Below, piece by piece: positions 25,795 to 34,913 of a stretch of DNA of 64,000 nucleotides (the first letter of the stretch is position 1; every line of letters begins with the position of its first letter). Position numbers and translations under genes: made by a program. The notes beneath the pieces were generated by a model, which was given only the letters and a program-made list of their open reading frames with translations, ran no database searches and had not been told where the DNA came from. Source of the stretch: Nostoc sp. UHCC 0926 (GTDB lineage Bacteria; Cyanobacteriota; Cyanobacteriia; Cyanobacteriales; Nostocaceae); NCBI RefSeq assembly GCF_028623165.1, contig NZ_CP117768.1:1612001-1676000 (forward strand), written 5' to 3'.

Positions 25795-26473
25795 ACATGC
25801 ACTCCTAATTTCAAAAGTCAGAAGAACCCAGCTAGGTGTTTCCTAATTCTAGTTCCTTCTGGCAAAAGCTCTCGCTCTCACAAGTTAAGGTTTCCCAGAA
25901 TTACCTTCTGATTGAACAAGCAGGGAGCGGGCAAGCGCTGAAGAGACTCTATGGGTGGGAGAAAGGGTGCAGTGGAGAGGAATTTTCCCCCTGCTGCCCC
26001 CTGCTCCCTGCCCAATTATTTGTAGAAGATCGGGGCTGGGGCAGAAGGAAGATATCTGTGTTATCCGTATTTTGAGCAGAAAATTGCTTTGACAAATATG
26101 AATTATAGATGAATATAAACTTGTCAATAGTAATATTCAGTAATTTTTAAATTTATTATTAATCTGGTTGACTTATATCAAACTCTTATGGCAGTATAAA
26201 TACACAGGTTTCTGGCACATAGCTTCATAAATTCTACAGGTTATAAAGGGAATTTACTCAGCTTTGAGGATTGCATTATCCCCAAATAAAAAACCTGTTG
26301 ATAATAATTACTTAGCATGGCGTGCTGAAGTAGAGGGATTTTAAAAACCCTAGATTTTAGTTTGACTAAGCGCTCTCAATTTTTTTAATTGAGATTGCAA
26401 TAATGTTTTGAATTATTCACTTTCATTATATTGAAGTGAAGTGGATTTTTGTGAATAAACAACACTTAAAAAG
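25795..26473. other. AT-rich intergenic region
   Basis: Contains short low-complexity stretches (CCCCTGCTGCCCCCTGCTCC near 25990) and AT-rich DNA with a small AGGGATTTTAAAAACCCT hairpin near 26336. No gene recognised. Confidence 0.5.
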
Positions 26474-26938
26474 ATGAAACTATCTACCACTGATTTAAAT
26501 TCTGTAGAAACTCAATTTATACTTAATATTTTTTTTGAACTTCAAGATAGTTTGGTTAAAGGTTGGCAAGACTTTAATGCAAGTGAAAATCTCAAGATAT
26601 TTAACGGATTTTTTGAATTTATTTTAAAGGCTGGATTTGACGAAAGTGAGTACAGGAAAGCAATACCTAACCCTGCTTATGACAATGGTGCTAAATTGAT
26701 TGGTAAACCTTTCTTGGAAACAGCAAGGAAATTTGAAGTTCATTTTGATGAAATTTTCCCTGGAAGCTTTTCTGAATCACAAGAAGCACAAAAGGAAGGT
26801 TTTGATGTTCGTCTGTTTAAGCTAAAAGCTTTTTATCAGCATAAACCTTTGTGTCTATTCTTACTCAAGTTTCCTCATTTTCATGAGAAGTTTGGCTTTC
26901 CACTATCACCAGAATTAGAAATTTTAGAGTTGTATTGA
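26474..26938 (+). CDS. Hypothetical protein
   Basis: 154 residues, acidic and rich in Phe, Glu and Lys, with no recognised motif: TTDLNSVETQFILNIFFELQ, KAGFDESEYRKAIPNPAYDN, then a C-terminal LFLLKFPHFHEKFGFPLSPE. It appears all-helical and soluble. Codon use is AT-rich, like the surrounding gene-poor DNA. It stands alone, with no operon partner. Such isolated small acidic proteins are often accessory (for example immunity-like), but nothing here proves it. Confidence 0.6.
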   Translation: MKLSTTDLNSVETQFILNIFFELQDSLVKGWQDFNASENLKIFNGFFEFILKAGFDESEYRKAIPNPAYDNGAKLIGKPFLETARKFEVHFDEIFPGSFSESQEAQKEGFDVRLFKLKAFYQHKPLCLFLLKFPHFHEKFGFPLSPELEILELY

Positions 26939-27403
26939 TTACAGTCAAGACCCAGCGTCAGTCAAAAATCCTGAATCTGGGTCAATTAAATAGTTGACAA
27001 AAAAAGCTGCGATCGCATTAGATGATCCCCCCAACGCTTCTTTTAAAGTGTGGCACGGGAGGATCTAATACTTAGTTTCAAGGCACAAGTTGTAAAGAGC
27101 GCACTCGCGGTATAATTTCTTGGGCAAAATCAATGACGATAAGAAGTTCACTGTGAACAGTTCACTTTCACTCAAACTAACTCCGGCGACATTCTTAATG
27201 GACAAGGTGAAAGAGTTAAAAATTACTACCCATCCCACTAACAACTAAATATTTCAGCTAAGTTACTAAAGAATATTTCTCTAGCAAGTTTTTTTATGAG
27301 CTTTGAGCCAGTCTAGAAAATTGCGATCGCTTCCAGTCTGCCGGAAGCGATCGCAGCTGATTTTGGTAATTTTAAAAAGTATTTAGGTAAGCGGTAGCTT
27401 CAG
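26939..27403. other. Intergenic region with HIP1-bearing hairpin
   Basis: Holds no recognisable gene. At 27323-27354 a perfect 12-bp stem (GCGATCGCTTCC, loop of 8, complement) contains a HIP1 octamer in each arm. It lies about 50 bp beyond the stop codon of the minus-strand hydroxylase gene and could end its transcript. Confidence 0.6.
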
Positions 27404-27904
27404 TTAGATCCGAGAGTAGCGAAAACGAAGTCTGAGTAGCCGAAGCCAGCGTAACCACATTTGTGCAGGTTGTTCAAAGAAGGTGAAAATATCACCGAAA
27501 CCCAAATTAGTTTTGTGATGGTGTAACCAGTGTCTCTCAGGAGTAGTAATAAATAGAATTTGGCATAAAATATTTACAGGCTTTGAAGTTTGCCAACCTA
27601 GTACACTTATGTGTCTCCACCATACATGAAACTGACCAAGCAGTAATCCAGAGATAACGCCAATGGGAGAGAAAGACCACAGAACTACTGCTATGAGTAC
27701 ATAAGGCAAAGCTCCCAAGATACCATCTAAAAGAACCTGAGGATTAAAAGTCAAAATAGCGTAGTGGCGGAAGTCCTTCTTCCAGGAGTGGTGCGTTTTT
27801 AAATGAAGGCTACCAAAAACGTGCTCGGGTACGTGGTAAAAGAATGTAGATAGAAAATCGCCAAAAAACAGTAATAACCAAGCAATAGCGATAGCCTCAA
27901 GCAT
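27404..27904 (-). CDS. Fatty acid hydroxylase/sterol desaturase-like membrane protein
   Basis: 166 residues with three or four hydrophobic helices. It carries clustered histidines typical of the superfamily: HVPEHVFGSLHLKTHHSW, FHVWWRH and ERHWLHHHKTNLGFGDIFTF. These coordinate a di-iron centre in hydroxylases and desaturases acting on lipids. The protein is shorter than typical 200-300 residue members but the histidine boxes are intact. The substrate is unknown. The ATG at 27904 has GGAG nearby. Confidence 0.82.
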   Translation of the reverse strand: MLEAIAIAWLLLFFGDFLSTFFYHVPEHVFGSLHLKTHHSWKKDFRHYAILTFNPQVLLDGILGALPYVLIAVVLWSFSPIGVISGLLLGQFHVWWRHISVLGWQTSKPVNILCQILFITTPERHWLHHHKTNLGFGDIFTFFEQPAQMWLRWLRLLRLRFRYSRI

Positions 27905-29071
27905 TTGTACTCCTCAAGTAAGTTAAGAAAACTCCACATAAAATATGCAAATGTCATGCTGTCCGCGTAGACACCTGTTTTGTGTTATGCAAGCAACATC
28001 TGTGCGTCTCATGGATCTACGCTCCAGTTAATTTGGCTCAGAGTAGATGTAATTGGGTCAGTTGCAGTTTCAAGAATCTCCGATCCTTCATGCAGTCAAC
28101 AGCAACTCGTAATAACCTCTAATTTGACTTCTAGCTCTCGGTTAATAGTAACGATACATCTAAAAGTCGATAGAAATACAGTATTTTGCCATAGTTACTA
28201 CACAATCTTCTTACTAAGGCATACAGTGTAAGCAAAGATTGAGTTAAAGTTAGTACAAATTTAGGTTAAGGCTTTATTCAACATTGTTAATTCTAAATTA
28301 ATTGCAATTAAGCTGCAATTAGGAATCTAATCAGAACGATATCAATAGGTATTATGCCAAAGTAATCAGGGTTATCGAGGTGAAGAAAGCGGGTTTATAA
28401 TTAAATTGAGAAGCGGCAAAATTTTGAGCATGTAGAATTAACTAGATGCCATAATAGTAGACTATCAATCAATAGATCATGGGTAGGGAGCGACGCAATC
28501 AGACAAAGACACAGTGACGCGGAGAATGAATATTTACCCGTGTCTCCGTCTCAACCTTTCAATTTCAACTTATACCAATTCTATGTAGGAGTAATCCAAG
28601 TAAAAAAATGCCCAATTGTCATTGCGAATAGAGCGTTCGCGGAGCGTCTCGTAGAGAAGCGGAATGAAGCAATCTCTTCGTCTTTGTGATTGCTTCGCTC
28701 CACTGCGTTACGCTCGCAATGACAGACTTTGGATCATTTATTTATTGGAACACTCTAGGCTTAAAGCAAGTGGCATCGGGTTTCCCGACTTGTACCCTTA
28801 CGGGGATCTTGCTAGCAAGAGCGTCTCCCTTAGGACAAGCAAGTAGCGTGGGTTAGGGGGAGTTTCCGGAGACGATTATCACTAACCCAAGCGTATTGGA
28901 TTATAGAGTACCAAATCTTGATTGTTCTAATATCATTTATGGACAAGTTAGTAAATCATTAAAGCTCACCTGCAATATTTATTTACAACGTGTCCTATTG
29001 AAAAGGTATGTTGGCACATCCCAAATTTAGGTTACTTTCCAGTTGGGAAGGTAAAATCAGGGTTTGAAGCT
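27905..29071. other. Long gene-poor interval with dispersed repeats
   Basis: 1.17 kb without a supported gene. The clearest structure is the inverted-repeat element at 28617-28724. A further GC-rich block at 28765-28840 (GTGGCATCGGGTTTCCCGAC; CGTCTCCCTTAGG) resembles other dispersed cyanobacterial repeats. The rest is AT-rich. Confidence 0.5.
28617..28724. repeat. 108-bp inverted-repeat element (MITE-like)
   Basis: TGTCATTGCGA at 28617-28627 is matched by its exact complement at 28714-28724. A second inner pair, GAAGCAATC and GATTGCTTC, lies between. A copy of the small repeat core (TTCGCGGAGCGTCTCGTAGA) sits inside, near 28635-28654. No coding capacity. Confidence 0.7.
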
Positions 29072-29245
29072 ATGATTACACGATTTATCTGTTTTAGCAT
29101 GAACAAAAAATGGGCGGTCAAGCGAATCACTATAAACCTGGCATTAAATGAAGCCAAGAACCTTGAAAAGTTTTGTGAACAGACAGGCAGACCAGCAACG
29201 GATGTGATTAGAGAACTCATTCGAGCCTTGCCGCTGACGAAATAA
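29072..29245 (+). CDS. Small ribbon-helix-helix (CopG-like) protein
   Basis: 57 residues from the ATG at 29072, or 48 from the in-frame ATG at 29099. The sequence VKRITINLALNEAKNLEKFC and EQTGRPATDVIRELIRALP has the pattern of a ribbon-helix-helix DNA-binding domain: an alternating beta strand followed by two helices. A close paralogue with the same spacing (RITLNLTSDEAQNLEKYCEQ) lies about 0.5 kb away in the opposite orientation at 29731-29910. Such proteins are often antitoxin or autorepressor subunits, but no toxin partner is visible next to it. Confidence 0.65.
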   Translation: MITRFICFSMNKKWAVKRITINLALNEAKNLEKFCEQTGRPATDVIRELIRALPLTK

Positions 29246-29730
29246 AAGTAGATTTGCGAACCATTTCTCTCAATATAAGCATTAGAATTTGGTTGAATTG
29301 GAGGTGTTAAATTAACGAGTGGTAATTTTTTGTGAGGATTGAGAGGGACGTAAAAATTAAGTAAAGGCGTGCTACGCTCGCCGTAAACGAGCGCAGCACG
29401 CTGAAAACAAGATGATGTGAAATTATTATTGAGTTGTATAATGAGGAGTAAGAGAATGTTTCTCCGGTTCGGCGACTATACCTTATTCTGTAGTCACTTC
29501 CGTCAGAGAATAATCTATAACCCTTGTTTTTTAGTATTTTTCCAACAAACAACAGTATTGAAATAACAAATATCGAGTCAGGAGGGTCTAATCTATGATT
29601 ACCGCTCTTGAATTACTCTCGTCAGATTAAATTTGAAAACCTTTGTCCAAATGTGCAACACCTTCTACTTTAGTCATGACTCTTCTGGACTGAAACTTTT
29701 CAGACTTAGCGTGAAAAGTCAGGTCAAGGG
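29246..29730. other. Intergenic region between inverted RHH paralogues
   Basis: Includes a strong hairpin at 29367-29401: GCGTGCTACGCTCG, 7-nt loop, then the near-complement with one mismatch. A minus-strand open frame at 29307-29552 has no motif and no convincing RBS, and I do not call it. Confidence 0.5.
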
Positions 29731-29910
29731 TTAAGGCAAGGCTTGAATGAGTTCTCGAATCACATCTATTGCTAGTCTGCCTGTCTGTTCACAATATTTT
29801 TCAAGGTTCTGGGCTTCATCTGATGTCAAATTTAAGGTAATTCGCTTAAGCGCCCTTTTTTTACTGGAGGTTGCCAAACGGGGAAATTTAAGTGCAACAG
29901 TTTTATTCAT
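29731..29910 (-). CDS. Small ribbon-helix-helix (CopG-like) protein, paralogue
   Basis: 59 residues from the ATG at 29910 (MNKTVALKFPRLATSSKKRA); the frame is open to 29958 but that part is not conserved with its paralogue. The basic N-terminal arm precedes RITLNLTSDEAQNLEKYCEQ and TGRLAIDVIRELIQALP, which has the beta-helix-helix pattern of CopG/RHH proteins. It shares most residues with the plus-strand copy at 29072-29245, so the two arose by inverted duplication or separate insertions. No toxin-like neighbour is seen. Confidence 0.7.
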   Translation of the reverse strand: MNKTVALKFPRLATSSKKRALKRITLNLTSDEAQNLEKYCEQTGRLAIDVIRELIQALP

Positions 29911-30351
29911 TGATTGATAGGCTAGATATATACAAACTTTCCTTATCAAGATTGCCAATTCAAAACTGTTTTTACCAGTGAAAATCGGGATTTTGAGATT
30001 GAACTTAAGCTTTACGCCCCAAATATATTACTGAAAAGTCAAGGTATTAAACAACTAGTACCACACGTAATGATTCTGCCATTACCCAAGTGCAAGAAGC
30101 TTTAGACTGAAGAGCTGATGTCAGCAATGCCCCACAGACCAGATTTTCTGTTGAGCAAGCGGTGTTGACTTACCGAGACGAGTGGATTGTCAAAGGTGGT
30201 TTTCATTAGTGAGTATTTTGGTAATATACCTGTTTTAAATCCTCTGCAACATGAGATTATTCGTTTGTTATGGCTATCACCTCATATCTATAGCAACCTA
30301 GTAGATAATTCCTTTTAATCAAAGGTAATTACGCGAACAGTGAGTTAATAC
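29911..30351. other. Intergenic region upstream of the STAND gene
   Basis: Apart from a probable transposase scrap at 30120-30209 and an in-frame stretch after it (NPLQHEIIRLLWLSPHIY), nothing is recognised. It must contain the promoter of the STAND gene. Confidence 0.4.
30120..30209 (+). pseudogene. Probable transposase C-terminal scrap
   Basis: The frame reads RFSVEQAVLTYRDEWIVKGG, then FH and a stop. This resembles the YR(D/G)EY-x-(V/I)E-x-GF segment near the C-terminus of IS1634/DUF4277-type transposases. Only about 30 codons remain and the rest of the gene is gone. The assignment rests on this short match. Confidence 0.35.
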
Positions 30352-33300
30352 ATGACTTTACATAATTGGAGACGCAAGCGTGGTGTTGCACTTACTACCA
30401 AGGGTTTACAAAAAATTAAGGAAGCAAAGCATCAGTCAGAAGCAAAGGAAAATTTTGGAAACAGGTACACTCTTGAAGAAATGAGTGCACGCTCTGGGTT
30501 ATATTCCGCTACCATCTCGAAAGTATTGAATCGGGAAGGAGGAGTTGACAAACAGACTATTGAAAACCTTTTTTCGGCTTTTCACTTAAAAATAGATAAA
30601 AGTGACTATTTAAGCTCAAATACTTGTCTAGATTGGGGAGAAGCTATCTTTAACTCAGCTTTTTATGGACGTACAGAAGAACTTACTACCCTAGAGCAAT
30701 GGATTCTCAATGAGCACTGCCAATTAGTGGCACTATTGGGAATAGGAGGCATTGGTAAAACGGCACTGTCTGTAAAGCTTGCTCAAAAAATTCAGGGCAA
30801 CTTTGAGTATGTGATCTGGCGATCGCTACGAGAAGCTCCACCTGTTAAAATTATTCTAAGTAACCTGATTCAATTTCTATCTGACGAACAGGAAACAGAA
30901 GGTAACTTACCGGAAAGCTTTAGCGATCGGGTATCGCGGCTACTCTACTATTTACAAAATTATCGCTGTTTAGTGATCCTTGATAATGCAGAATCAATTC
31001 ACCGCAGTGGTAGCCGCGCTGGACTTTATCGAGAAGGATATGAGGAATATGGTGAGCTTTTAAGACGGGTAGGAGAAGCAACTCACCAAAGCTGCTTAGT
31101 GCTGACTAGTCGTGAAAAATCTAGAGAAGTGGCATTATTGGAAGGACAAGCACTACCTGTTCGCTCATTGCCACTGAGTGGCTTGAAGGTGGCAGAAGGG
31201 CAAGAAATCTTAAAACTCAAGGGGCTATCGGCAGCAGAGGATGAATGGAAAGTAATGATTGAACGTTATGCAGGCAATCCATTAGCCTTAAAGATAGTTG
31301 CCACAACCATTCAAGATATCTTTGATGGTAGTATGACTGAGTTTTTGCAACAAGATACGTCTGTTTTTGGAGACATTCGCGATATTTTAGAGCAGCAGTT
31401 TGAGCGCTTGTCAGATTTAGAAAAGGACATAATGTACTGGCTAGCGATTAATCGGGAGTCAATTACACTCTCAGAATTGCGAGATGATATTGTATCACCA
31501 GTACCACAAGCAAAATTACTGGAGGCTCTGGAATCTTTAGGAAGGCGATCACTAATCGAGAAGGCTACACCTACACTCATTGAAAAAACTGGATCACTTT
31601 TTACGCTCCAGCCTGTGGTTATGGAGTATGTGACTAGTAGTTTGATAGAACAAGTTGTTGAAGAGATTGTCACTCAGGATATTGATTTGTTAAGGTGTCA
31701 TGCTTTGATGAAGGCAACGGGTAAAGACTATGTTAAGGACACTCAAATTCGCCTTATCATTAAACTAGTGATAGATGGGTTGCTTAATATATTAAGAAGT
31801 AAAAGAAAAATTGAAAATCAATTAATTCAAATTATTACAAGACTGCGAGGAGAATCTCCTCTAGAACCAGGGTATACAGCTGGCAACATTCTCAATCTGC
31901 TTTTTCATCTAGAAACTGATCTGAGTGGCTATGATTTTTCTCACCTGACTGTTTGGCAAGCAGACTTGCGAAGTGTGAATTTGCACAATGTAAATTTTGC
32001 TCATGCCAATTTGGCTAAGTCTGTTTTTGCCGAAACCCTCGGTGGTATTCATTCTGTGGCATTCAGCCCTGATGGAAAACTTTTGGCTACGGGGGATACT
32101 AATAATGAGATTTGCTTGTACCAAGTTGCGGATGGGAAACAACTGCTTACCTGCAAAGGGCACACAGGTTTTATCTGGCCAGTTACCTTTAGCCCTGATG
32201 GTCATATTCTTGCCAGTGGAAGTGATGATCAAACAGTTAAGCTGTGGGATACTCGCACTGGGCAATGCCTAACCACCTTAAATGAGCATAATGGTGGAAT
32301 TTGGTCAGTCGCCTTCAGTCCACAAGGTACTATACTTGCCAGTAGTAGTGAAGACCAAACAGTAAAACTGTGGGATACCAGCACCGGGCAATGCTTTAAA
32401 ACGTTGCAGGGACATAGTAATAGCGTTACATCAGTCGCCTTCAGTCCTCAAGGTACCACGCTTGCCAGTGGCAGTGATGACAAAACTGTGAAGTTATGGG
32501 ATACCAGTGCTGGGCAATGCCTCAATACTGTGCAGGTTGATAATAGTGGGAGTCGCTCAGTCGCCTTCAGCCCTGATGGTAAAACTCTGGCTATTGGTTG
32601 TCATGATAAAATAGTCAGGCTATGGGATCTCGTTACAGAGCAATTTGTTCAGATTTTGCAAGGTCATACTGACTGCGTGAATTCAGTAGTCTTCAATTCT
32701 GATGGTAAGACGCTAGCAAGTAGCAGTGATGATCAAACGGTGAAACTGTGGGATATTAATACGGGTCGTTGCTGTACAACCTTACAGGGACATAGTAGCA
32801 GAATACCGTCAGTTGCTTTTAGTCCAGGAGGAACGAAACTAGCAAGTGGCAGTGAAGATCAAACAGTAATGCTTTGGGATATCAACACTGGTAAATGCCT
32901 CAAGATATTGCAAGGTTATTGTAATGGAATTTGGTCGGTCACCTTCAGTTCAAATGGTCTTGTTATTGCCAGTGGCAGTAATGACCAAAAGGTTAAGCTA
33001 TGGGACGCTATTACTGGTAAATGCCTCAAAACTTTTCAGGGACATAGTAATCGAGTCACATCAGTCGCTTTTAGTTCGGATAGTCAAATACTTGCTAGTG
33101 GTAGTGAGGATCAAACAGTGAAACTGTGGGATGCTAGCACTGGTAGATGCCTCAAAACTTTTCAGGGACATAGTAATCGAGTCACATCAGTCGCTTTTAG
33201 TCCAGACGGTCATATGCTAGCCAGTGGTTGTCAAGACCAGACAGTAAGGCTGTGGAATATTAAAACGGGTCAGTGCCTCGATATTTTGCAAGGGCATATG

Positions 33301-33891
33301 CATTGGGTATGGGTGGTCGCCTTTAGCCCAGATGGTCATCTGCTAGCCAGTGGTTGTCATGACAAAATAATAAGGCTATGGGATGTCGCCAGTGGTCGTT
33401 GTCTTCAGACTCTGCATGGTCATAATGATTGGATATGGTCACTTGCCTTTAGTCCTGATGGTCGAACGCTGGCAAGTGGTAGCACTGATCAAACAATCAA
33501 GCTGTGGAATGTCAGCACAGGTCAAAATATTGAAACTTTAGAGGGACATACCAGTTCAATATACTCAGTCACCTTTCTAGATGCTTGTACATTGGCAAGT
33601 GGTAGCGGTGATCAAAATGTGAAACTATGGGATGTCACTACTGGCATCTGTGTAAAAACTTTCTTGGGACATTCTAAGTTAGTCTGGTCAGTAGCCTTTA
33701 GTTCTGATACTCAAATCATAGCCAGTAGCAGTGAAGATGAGACTATAAAGCTTTGGAATATAAAGACTGGTGAGTGCTTGACAACTTTGAGAAACTCTAA
33801 ACTTTACGAAGGCATGAATATTAATGGAGTAATTGGTTTAAAAGAGGCTGAAAAAATTGTTCTCAAAAATTTAGGTGCGCTTGAGAATTAA
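30352..33891 (+). CDS. STAND NTPase: HTH, NB-ARC, pentapeptide segment, 14 WD40 repeats
   Basis: 1179 residues. Order: N-terminal helix-turn-helix-like domain (about 1-90; EEMSARSGLYSATISKVLNR); NB-ARC NTPase with P-loop GIGGIGKTALSVKLAQ (about 130-145), Walker B CLVILDNAE and a GNPLALKIVATTI motif; a short winged-helix stretch; a few pentapeptide repeats (about 525-560, WQADLRSVNLHNVNFAHANL); then fourteen WD40 repeats (about 565-1140), enough for two seven-bladed propellers. STAND proteins of this type are ligand-triggered switches: the WD40 part senses, the NTPase oligomerises and the N-terminal domain signals or acts. In bacteria many serve in signalling or phage defence; the role here is not known. 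It converges on the GDSL gene with 10 bp between. Confidence 0.92.
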   Translation: MTLHNWRRKRGVALTTKGLQKIKEAKHQSEAKENFGNRYTLEEMSARSGLYSATISKVLNREGGVDKQTIENLFSAFHLKIDKSDYLSSNTCLDWGEAIFNSAFYGRTEELTTLEQWILNEHCQLVALLGIGGIGKTALSVKLAQKIQGNFEYVIWRSLREAPPVKIILSNLIQFLSDEQETEGNLPESFSDRVSRLLYYLQNYRCLVILDNAESIHRSGSRAGLYREGYEEYGELLRRVGEATHQSCLVLTSREKSREVALLEGQALPVRSLPLSGLKVAEGQEILKLKGLSAAEDEWKVMIERYAGNPLALKIVATTIQDIFDGSMTEFLQQDTSVFGDIRDILEQQFERLSDLEKDIMYWLAINRESITLSELRDDIVSPVPQAKLLEALESLGRRSLIEKATPTLIEKTGSLFTLQPVVMEYVTSSLIEQVVEEIVTQDIDLLRCHALMKATGKDYVKDTQIRLIIKLVIDGLLNILRSKRKIENQLIQIITRLRGESPLEPGYTAGNILNLLFHLETDLSGYDFSHLTVWQADLRSVNLHNVNFAHANLAKSVFAETLGGIHSVAFSPDGKLLATGDTNNEICLYQVADGKQLLTCKGHTGFIWPVTFSPDGHILASGSDDQTVKLWDTRTGQCLTTLNEHNGGIWSVAFSPQGTILASSSEDQTVKLWDTSTGQCFKTLQGHSNSVTSVAFSPQGTTLASGSDDKTVKLWDTSAGQCLNTVQVDNSGSRSVAFSPDGKTLAIGCHDKIVRLWDLVTEQFVQILQGHTDCVNSVVFNSDGKTLASSSDDQTVKLWDINTGRCCTTLQGHSSRIPSVAFSPGGTKLASGSEDQTVMLWDINTGKCLKILQGYCNGIWSVTFSSNGLVIASGSNDQKVKLWDAITGKCLKTFQGHSNRVTSVAFSSDSQILASGSEDQTVKLWDASTGRCLKTFQGHSNRVTSVAFSPDGHMLASGCQDQTVRLWNIKTGQCLDILQGHMHWVWVVAFSPDGHLLASGCHDKIIRLWDVASGRCLQTLHGHNDWIWSLAFSPDGRTLASGSTDQTIKLWNVSTGQNIETLEGHTSSIYSVTFLDACTLASGSGDQNVKLWDVTTGICVKTFLGHSKLVWSVAFSSDTQIIASSSEDETIKLWNIKTGECLTTLRNSKLYEGMNINGVIGLKEAEKIVLKNLGALEN

Positions 33892-33901
33892 AGAGGAATA
33901 G

Positions 33902-34876
33902 CTATTCGCGTTTCCAGAACAAAACTGTACCCAAGGCACCAAAAACCAATACCCCTAACACATTAGAAGGTTCAGGGACAGACACTGGCTTCAGTACTGA
34001 AAATGCAGATTCTCCGATTAGCCGATGAGCTGCGGTTGTAGGATGAACTGGGTCCCAAAATAAAAACTTGTCTGGATTACAGGCGACTGGTTGGGTAGGC
34101 AAACTTAAGGGTACCACTGATAAGTCTTGTATGCAATAGTTGGTAGCATTCGTCAGGTCGAATTCCCTTGGCTCGGCGATTATCCTACTAAATAAGTCAT
34201 TAACATTGAAAGGAATGATGTTGATATGAGGGCCTAGTCGCTGGTTCAAAAAGTTGATGGTTGTGTTCAAGCTAGAGTTATGTGCATCGGTGAACGTACT
34301 GAACAAGCTAGGAATCTGACTGTTGAAGTTTGCAACTGGAAACTTTCCCAAATCTGGCTGGTTAACTACCAGAAAATCTTCAGCGCCTATGGCAGCAAGC
34401 GATGTCACTGCTGCTGATATATTTGCAACTGCCTGATTAGGGTTGGGAACATTCCCCGCAAAGTAACTGAAGTAATCATTAGCACCAGCCCACACAATAT
34501 AAAGGGCGTTGGGATTAGCAGACAGATTTTCTGCTGTAAAGTTAGCGATCTGCGGTTGCAATCCAGGTAACACAGGATCACTAATATTATTGACCCCAGT
34601 GGTAGCCCCTCCATAGGCAAAGTTATTGCGAGGATTGAAGGATAATCCTAAGTCTTGTGCCAGATATTCTACCCAAACTGGACCATTGGAAAAACGTCCA
34701 TCAAAGTATGTCGGACTTGGGGGAAAGGTTCTATTTGTGGCATTGAATGCATTTCCTGTATCAGAAAAGCTGTCACCAAAAACATAAATATCCTCATAAT
34801 TCTGTGCCGCTAAGATTTTAAGCGGAAACATGAAAGACAACAGGAAAAATCCTGTCGTCAGAATTGTTTTTTTCAT
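33902..34876 (-). CDS. GDSL/SGNH hydrolase with PEP-CTERM anchor
   Basis: 324 residues. A signal peptide (MKKTILTTGFFLLSFMFPLK, then ILAAQ) is followed by the GDSL block VFGDSFSDTGN with the nucleophile serine, the GAND block (VWAGANDYF) and the DPVHPT block with catalytic Asp and His. The C-terminus is a PEP-CTERM sorting signal: VPEPSN, a hydrophobic helix (VLGVLVFGALGTVLFW) and KRE. So this is an exported esterase or lipase processed by an exosortase. It lies 37 bp after the KSIII-like gene on the same strand and probably shares its operon, where it could hydrolyse or transfer an acyl product; that link is inference. Confidence 0.92.
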   Translation of the reverse strand: MKKTILTTGFFLLSFMFPLKILAAQNYEDIYVFGDSFSDTGNAFNATNRTFPPSPTYFDGRFSNGPVWVEYLAQDLGLSFNPRNNFAYGGATTGVNNISDPVLPGLQPQIANFTAENLSANPNALYIVWAGANDYFSYFAGNVPNPNQAVANISAAVTSLAAIGAEDFLVVNQPDLGKFPVANFNSQIPSLFSTFTDAHNSSLNTTINFLNQRLGPHINIIPFNVNDLFSRIIAEPREFDLTNATNYCIQDLSVVPLSLPTQPVACNPDKFLFWDPVHPTTAAHRLIGESAFSVLKPVSVPEPSNVLGVLVFGALGTVLFWKRE

Positions 34877-34913
34877 TTAACTATTAACTATGCTTTTAAT
34901 CCTGGTGGATATA

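Noticed and set aside
27323..27354. HIP1-bearing hairpin as a CRISPR-like repeat
   Set aside because: Only one copy; no spacer array follows.
29307..29552. 81-residue minus-strand open frame
   Set aside because: No recognisable motif, no RBS, and it runs through a strong hairpin repeat.
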